64,000 nt of DNA, taken from JAXDJH01 sp034663635. Its GTDB lineage: Bacteria > Actinomycetota > CADDZG01 > WHSQ01. Below, in pieces: positions 59,865 to 64,000 of the stretch. The stretch is from positions 1 to 64,000 of the forward strand of contig JAXDJH010000008.1 in the NCBI GenBank assembly GCA_034663635.1. The letters run 5' to 3'. The notes beneath the pieces were generated by a model that saw only the letters and a list, made by a program, of their open reading frames with translations, ran no database searches and was not told the DNA's origin. Made by a program: the position numbers and the translations under genes. Every line of letters begins with the position of its first letter. The stretch's first letter is position 1.

Positions 59865-61179
59865 CGACGCACTCCTCGTAAGGCATCCGGTCGCCTTCCC
59901 AGCGCGAAGAGCAAGCTTCGGGATCGATATGCAGGCCGGCCTCGGTATTGCGCGTTGAAATAGGGCTGGTGAGCGCTAATGGGGGCGGCACGGGGACCAC
60001 CAGGTCACCCGATCGATCTCTGAATTCCGGTTCTCCATTACGCATCGTCAATGTGTAGCCGCCCTCGTGCACGAGCCAGTGGTGAAACCGACAGAGGCTA
60101 ACTAGATTCGAGAGTCTGGTCTCGCCGCCACGGGTCCAGTGGTGCACATGGTGAGGCTGTACATGGCGGATCTGGTCGCAGCCGGGGAAGCGACAACCTC
60201 TGTCCCTCGCCTCCATCCCCTTTCGCATGGCCCTGGTCGGCCCTCTCATCCGCCGCCCGACGTTAAGAACCTCGCCCTCCGACTCGATCACGGATCTGAT
60301 GGCCGCCTCGCAGCCGAGCCGGCGGGCCGTTTCAGGAGCGATGGCGGTGCCGTCTTCGAGCTCACAGCGGTCACCTGCGATCGCGGCAAGATCGACGTGA
60401 ACGATCAACTCGTGGTGGTTGGTGGCAGGGGCGCCGTCCGCCTCAAAGGAGAGGAATCCGGATGCCATTAGTACGAGCGCGTCTGCGTCTCGTGCGGCGG
60501 CTACTTCTGGAAACGACTCCGCGGAGTCGTTTCCCTCGTCCGAGTCGCGGTCCCTCTCGACGTGGTCATTGGCGGCGTCGATCTCAGATTCCACTTGGAA
60601 CGGCGTAGGGGCTGCGTCGCGCGCTTTGCTTAGAGCTGCGAGAACGACGGCACCGTCTTCAGGGGAGAGGCGGGCAGTGAGCAAGAAGGAACCGTCGTCA
60701 TCCTGCCGAAAGTTGACGTAACGCCGGGCCCGCCTGACGTTCGTTCTCCGAAGCTCCTCGGCGTTCTGTACCTTTCGATAAGCCCTACTTAGCCGTTCGA
60801 GTTGATAGGCCGTCGAGTACCTGGCGAGATGAAGAAGCGTGTCCTGCATCTCAGGGGAGGCGACCCGAACGATGGCGCGCACTTTCGAGAAGCTCAATTC
60901 TCCGCATGCGAAGGCGTCACGGATCAGCGGGAGTCGCTCTAGAGCTTTCGCCACTCGGACATGCTCGCGAGCGGCGGTGAGGCTCAGGCCGCACTTCCAG
61001 CTGAGCCAGTGGGCGCAGGACCTGCAGTCCCATTCGGCCCAGCCTCGACGTCGATCGAACTCAGCGATCAAGACCAGGAAGCGACAAGTCGCTGCATGGA
61101 TGTGGGCCGAGAGCTCGGTGAGCTCGCGTTCGATGTGCTCCAAAGGGGCCTGGGCCCCCTCGATCATGGTGTCGGGCAT
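59752..61179 (-). CDS. DUF222 / 13E12-type HNH endonuclease
   Basis: Protein of 475 residues. The N-terminal DUF222 region (about 15-300) includes WCRSCAHWLSWKCGLS-like and AREHVRVAKALERLP motifs, and the HNH domain is at about 345-400 (CRFPGCDQIRHVQPHHVHHW, NLVSLCRFHHWLVHEGG) with the zinc cysteines and catalytic His. Such genes are often multi-copy in Actinobacteria, and several 13E12 members in mycobacteria are in the LexA regulon. A perfect LexA-type palindrome lies on its promoter here. AAGGAGA precedes the ATG. Its target and biological role are unknown. Confidence 0.93.
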   Translation of the reverse strand: MPDTMIEGAQAPLEHIERELTELSAHIHAATCRFLVLIAEFDRRRGWAEWDCRSCAHWLSWKCGLSLTAAREHVRVAKALERLPLIRDAFACGELSFSKVRAIVRVASPEMQDTLLHLARYSTAYQLERLSRAYRKVQNAEELRRTNVRRARRYVNFRQDDDGSFLLTARLSPEDGAVVLAALSKARDAAPTPFQVESEIDAANDHVERDRDSDEGNDSAESFPEVAAARDADALVLMASGFLSFEADGAPATNHHELIVHVDLAAIAGDRCELEDGTAIAPETARRLGCEAAIRSVIESEGEVLNVGRRMRGPTRAMRKGMEARDRGCRFPGCDQIRHVQPHHVHHWTRGGETRLSNLVSLCRFHHWLVHEGGYTLTMRNGEPEFRDRSGDLVVPVPPPLALTSPISTRNTEAGLHIDPEACSSRWEGDRMPYEECVDALVRDDPLFSMGDSAGAGSQLVDGIGYGIGPEDPLG

Positions 61180-61219
61180 GCGCTCTCCTTCCGTCGGATG
61201 GGAGCGCGGATCCCGATAG

Positions 61220-61233
61220 CGAACGTATGTTCG
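61220..61233. promoter_or_regulatory. LexA (SOS) box upstream of the DUF222/HNH gene
   Basis: CGAACGTATGTTCG, a perfect palindrome that matches the Gram-positive/actinobacterial LexA consensus CGAAC-N4-GTTCG. It lies 41-54 bp before the ATG at 61179, just downstream of the -10 element, so bound LexA would block the transcription start. Confidence 0.88.
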
Positions 61234-61262
61234 ATACTAACGGAATGGGGGCAACAGAGCAA
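61234..61262 (-). promoter_or_regulatory. Promoter of the DUF222/HNH gene
   Basis: On the minus strand TTGCTC (61262-61257), a 17 bp spacer and TAGTAT (61239-61234) form a sigma-70-type promoter. The -10 abuts the LexA palindrome. Confidence 0.65.
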
Positions 61263-61268
61263 GCGGGA

Positions 61269-61736
61269 CTAGGGCTCTTCGAGCGACTCCGGCTCTACGG
61301 CTTCGACCATCGGGCGGCGCTGGAATGGCGTCGATAGGACGATCGTCGAGCGCGTCACGACCTCCAGCTTGGCCCTCAGGGCGTCCAGGAGGTCCTCCAG
61401 GGCCTTCGTATCGGGCGCACGCACGAGTAGGGCATAGGAGTTGTCGCCCGCTATCGACCAGCACGTCTCGACCAGGGGGAATTCGGCCACGAGCTTCGGG
61501 ACCTCGCTGGGCGATGAGGGCCGGAGTGCCAGGCTGACCACCGCCGTGATCGGGAGGCCGGCCAGCCCATGGTCGACCTCGGCCCGGTAGCCGGTGATGA
61601 CCCCAAGTTTCTCGAGTTTTCTGACCCGGTCGTGGACCGAAGACGCCGCCAGGCTCACCCGCTCGCCGATGTCGGCGTAGCTAAGTCGGGCGTCTTGCTC
61701 GAGCAAAGCAAGGATCTTTCGGTCCTTCCGGTCCAT
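61269..61736 (-). CDS. Lrp/AsnC family transcriptional regulator
   Basis: Protein of 155 residues: an N-terminal winged helix (MDRKDRKILALLEQDARLSYADIG, SSVHDRVRKLEKLGVI) and a C-terminal RAM domain (about 75-150) for amino-acid binding and oligomer formation. It diverges from kamA across 90 bp, so it very probably senses lysine or a breakdown product and controls both promoters; this is inference from layout. AAGGA lies 8 nt before its ATG. Confidence 0.93.
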   Translation of the reverse strand: MDRKDRKILALLEQDARLSYADIGERVSLAASSVHDRVRKLEKLGVITGYRAEVDHGLAGLPITAVVSLALRPSSPSEVPKLVAEFPLVETCWSIAGDNSYALLVRAPDTKALEDLLDALRAKLEVVTRSTIVLSTPFQRRPMVEAVEPESLEEP

Positions 61737-61739
61737 CCC

Positions 61740-61781
61740 GAATATCCTTCCGTGTAATGGCTAGATTGCCTAATGATATTC
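61740..61781. promoter_or_regulatory. Inverted repeat in the Lrp-kamA intergenic region, possible operator
   Basis: GAATATC (61740-61746) and GATATTC (61775-61781) are exact inverted copies, with centres 35 bp apart, in a locally AT-rich stretch unlike the GC-rich surroundings. AT-rich sites on a divergent promoter fit Lrp-type binding. kamA has a separate AGGAGG ribosome binding site at 61815-61820. Confidence 0.45.
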
Positions 61782-61826
61782 CGTTAGACTGCCGATTACC
61801 AGTCTGGAAACCGAGAGGAGGGCTCG

Positions 61827-63233
61827 ATGGTCATTCACGCAGCTCCCGAGACCTCGACGACTCGCGCCCTGAAGGCCCACGCCTCGCCCCAGCCTTACCC
61901 GTACCCGTCCGAGCGAGAGTTCGTCGAGCCGGACTGGACCCGGCTCCCGGGCTATGGGGACGTCACCGAAGAGCAGTGGCGGAGCGCTAAGTGGCAACGG
62001 CTCCACACCGTCAAGAACCTCGACCAACTCCAAGCCGTGTTCGGCGAATTGCTCCCCCCAGATCTGCTCGAGTCGATCCGTCGAGACATGGCCGAGCGAT
62101 CCACGATGTCGCTGCTCGTCCCGCCACAGATGCTGAACACGATGGACTCCGCCGATCTGTGGGCGGATCCGATCCGGCGCTACATGATCCCGGCCTTCGC
62201 CGAGCGCGAGCCGACCTGGCCGTCACATCCGTTCTCGCAGAGGGACTCGCTCCACGAGGCCGACATGTGGGCCGTCGAAGGACTCACCCACAGATATCCG
62301 ACGAAGGTGCTCGCCGAGCTCCTGTCGACCTGTCCTCAGTACTGTGGGCATTGCACCCGGATGGATCTCGTCGGCAACAACGTCCCGCAGGTCATCAAGC
62401 ATCGTTTCGAGCTGAAGCAGCGGGAGCGGTACCAGGCGATCATCGAGTACCTCAAAGCGACGCCGACGGTCAGAGATGTCGTCGTATCCGGTGGCGACAT
62501 CGCGAACCTACCGATCGCGCACCTCGAGGAGTTCGTCTCCGCGATCATCGAGATCCCGAACATCAAAGACATCAGGCTCGCCACCAAAGGTCTGATGGGG
62601 ATCCCGCAGCATTTCCTCCAGGACGACGTTCTCGCCGGGCTCGAGAGGATCGCTACGAAGGCCATCGAGTACGACGTCGACCTCGCCGTCCATACCCACG
62701 TGAATCACGCCAACTCCCTCACACCGATCGTCGCGGAAGCCGTCAAGAAGCTTCACGCGATGGGATTCAGGGACGTTCGCAACCAGGGAGTGCTTCTGCG
62801 CGGAGTTAATGACTCTCCGAAGGCGCTGCTAGACCTCTCGTTCACTCTGCTCGATAAGGCGAAGGTCATGCCTTACTACTTCTACATGTGCGACATGATC
62901 CCGAACTCCGAGCACTGGCGGCTGTCGGTCAACGAAGCGCAGCTGCTGCAGCACGCGATCATGGGGTACCTGCCCGGATTCGCGACGCCACGCATCGTCT
63001 GTGACGTCCCGTTCGTCGGGAAGCGCTGGGTCCATCAGGTCGAGTCCTATGACCGGACGAACGGCATCTCCTACTGGACCAAGAACTACCGAACCGGCAT
63101 CGAGTACGACGATCCGGAGGCCCTCAACCGCCACTATCCCTACTACGACCCCATCTACACCCTGCCTCCCGAGGGTCAGAGATACTGGGCCGACCACGCA
63201 GTGAACGCCGCGAACCACGCCGCGACCGCGTAG
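61827..63233 (+). CDS. kamA: Lysine 2,3-aminomutase
   Basis: Protein of 468 residues. The radical-SAM Fe-S motif is CPQYCGHC (Cys169, Cys173, Cys176), followed by VVVSGGDIANLPIAHLEEFV and IRLATKGLMGIPQHFLQDDVL, typical of the KamA family, and a C-terminal PLP-binding region. It moves the amino group of L-lysine from C2 to C3, giving beta-lysine. The next gene is 3,5-diaminohexanoate dehydrogenase-like, which favours the lysine fermentation/degradation pathway over beta-lysine osmolyte synthesis. The N-terminal extension is longer than in clostridial enzymes. Confidence 0.95.
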   Translation: MVIHAAPETSTTRALKAHASPQPYPYPSEREFVEPDWTRLPGYGDVTEEQWRSAKWQRLHTVKNLDQLQAVFGELLPPDLLESIRRDMAERSTMSLLVPPQMLNTMDSADLWADPIRRYMIPAFAEREPTWPSHPFSQRDSLHEADMWAVEGLTHRYPTKVLAELLSTCPQYCGHCTRMDLVGNNVPQVIKHRFELKQRERYQAIIEYLKATPTVRDVVVSGGDIANLPIAHLEEFVSAIIEIPNIKDIRLATKGLMGIPQHFLQDDVLAGLERIATKAIEYDVDLAVHTHVNHANSLTPIVAEAVKKLHAMGFRDVRNQGVLLRGVNDSPKALLDLSFTLLDKAKVMPYYFYMCDMIPNSEHWRLSVNEAQLLQHAIMGYLPGFATPRIVCDVPFVGKRWVHQVESYDRTNGISYWTKNYRTGIEYDDPEALNRHYPYYDPIYTLPPEGQRYWADHAVNAANHAATA

Positions 63234-63243
63234 GGGGTCAGCC

Positions 63244-64000
63244 TTGGAGCGATTCGGAACGCACCGATCCTTAGAGCCGCGCGGCTCCCTGCCTCAGCAA
63301 GCCCGCGTCTTGGATCCCAACGCGCCCCTGGCTCCAGATGAGGTCGCGATCGACGTCGAGTACCTCAACATCGACTCCGCGTCGTGGCATCAATTGCGCA
63401 ACGAGCACGGCGCGGACAGCGCGGCGATGGCGGATGCCATCAGGAAGATCGTGGCCGAACGCGGGAAGATGCAGAACCCCGTGACCGGTTCGGGCGGGAT
63501 GCTCGTCGGGACGGTTGCGGAACTGGGCGCGCACCGTGCTGAACCAGCTGTCGGCACCCGAGTCGCGACGCTCGTGTCCCTCGCTCTCACTCCGTTGCGA
63601 CTCGACGAGGTCGTGGAGCTCGATCCGGACTCCGAGAAGGTCAAGGTTCGAGGTCGAGCCATCCTGTTCGGCTCCGGCATCTATGCGCCACTACCGGACG
63701 ACCTCCCCGACGAGGTGTCTCTCGGAGTCCTCGACGTGTGCGGAGCGCCCGCTTGGATCGCGCGGCTCGCAAAGCCTGGGATGAAAGTCGCGATCGTCGG
63801 CGCCGGGGGAAAGTCCGGGATGCTCGCATCGGCGCAGGCAGCGCGCTCGGTGGGAGATTCCGGTCGCGTCCTCGGCCTCTGCTGGCCGGAGGAAACGACG
63901 GCCGCCGCGAAGGATGCCGGGGCCGAGGCTCTCGCAGTGGATTGCACCGATGCAGTTGCGGTGATGGACGCGGTGGCGCGCTCGTTCGAGGGCTCTCTCG
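63244..64000 (+). CDS. kdd: L-erythro-3,5-diaminohexanoate dehydrogenase (cut by window edge)
   Basis: The frame runs from TTG 63244 to the end of the window, 252 codons. The family motif NPVTGSGGMLVG is at about 80-91, a Rossmann glycine motif IVGAGGKSGMLA at about 181-192, and LKPLRLDEV-like and GSGIYAPLPDDLP segments follow the family. Kdd oxidises 3,5-diaminohexanoate in the lysine fermentation pathway. The start 10 bp after kamA makes an operon. The remaining pathway genes (kamD, kamE, kce, kal) would be expected just beyond the window. Confidence 0.88.
   Translation, partial: MERFGTHRSLEPRGSLPQQARVLDPNAPLAPDEVAIDVEYLNIDSASWHQLRNEHGADSAAMADAIRKIVAERGKMQNPVTGSGGMLVGTVAELGAHRAEPAVGTRVATLVSLALTPLRLDEVVELDPDSEKVKVRGRAILFGSGIYAPLPDDLPDEVSLGVLDVCGAPAWIARLAKPGMKVAIVGAGGKSGMLASAQAARSVGDSGRVLGLCWPEETTAAAKDAGAEALAVDCTDAVAVMDAVARSFEGSL

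Noticed and set aside
63515..64000. Short reading frames in other registers near the right edge
   Set aside because: They overlap the clear kdd frame that starts at 63244 and show no homology.

Overview
The window is GC-rich, densely packed bacterial chromosome from a member of the Actinomycetota. The evidence is a complete Pup-proteasome locus (arc, dop, pup, prcB, prcA, pafA, pafB, pafC), a run of MCE genes, actinobacterial families such as DUF3151, DUF3866, SCO6745-like and DUF222/HNH, an F420-type luciferase-like oxidoreductase, and the order uvrC-rapZ-yvcK-gap-pgk-tpiA-secG. whiA, expected next to yvcK, is missing there, and an archaeal-type phosphoglycerate mutase sits in the glycolytic operon. 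This suggests a deep-branching or uncultured lineage rather than Streptomyces or Mycobacterium; I cannot name the class. No prophage, CRISPR array, integrase or insertion sequence was seen.

Layout. 1-3.2 kb: end of an MCE operon whose last protein is fused to an M23 peptidase, followed by a convergent secreted subtilase. 4.7-13 kb: uvrC, rapZ, yvcK, then a glycolysis operon and secG. 13-16 kb: two oligopeptide-binding lipoproteins without a permease, a terminator and tRNA-Leu(GAG). 16.2-19.6 kb: three two-component genes. 19.7-24.8 kb: small metabolic and hypothetical genes and an HtrA protease. 24.8-26.8 kb: a ThiS-fold protein, a TtuA-like tRNA thiolase and a tRNA m1A methyltransferase. 26.9-37 kb: the proteasome locus. 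37-41 kb: a second group of three signalling genes, interrupting the usual pafBC-tatAC neighbourhood. 41-46 kb: tatA, tatC and a Ski2/Mtr4-like helicase. 46-56 kb: lipid and glycerol genes (thiolase, alkyl-DHAP-synthase-like flavoprotein, lipid kinase, GlpD, acyl-CoA dehydrogenase). 56-61 kb: SCO6745-like protein, amine oxidase, amidase and a DUF222/HNH nuclease with an SOS box. 61-64 kb: an Lrp regulator facing kamA and kdd, the start of a lysine degradation cluster.

Main observations. (1) Pup reads through its conserved GGE end into a 37-residue tail with a transmembrane segment; removing one base would restore a double stop exactly after GGE and leave a separate small membrane ORF overlapping it as TGATG. 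(2) The MCE-M23 fusion keeps all peptidase zinc ligands. (3) At least twelve start codons have a TANNNT hexamer ending 6-8 nt upstream and no ribosome binding site, so leaderless transcription looks common here, including dop, pafA, pafB and tatA. (4) A perfect actinobacterial LexA palindrome lies on the DUF222/HNH promoter. (5) Two signalling clusters contain kinases with little or no sensory region. All names rest on reading translations and motifs by eye; no database search was possible.
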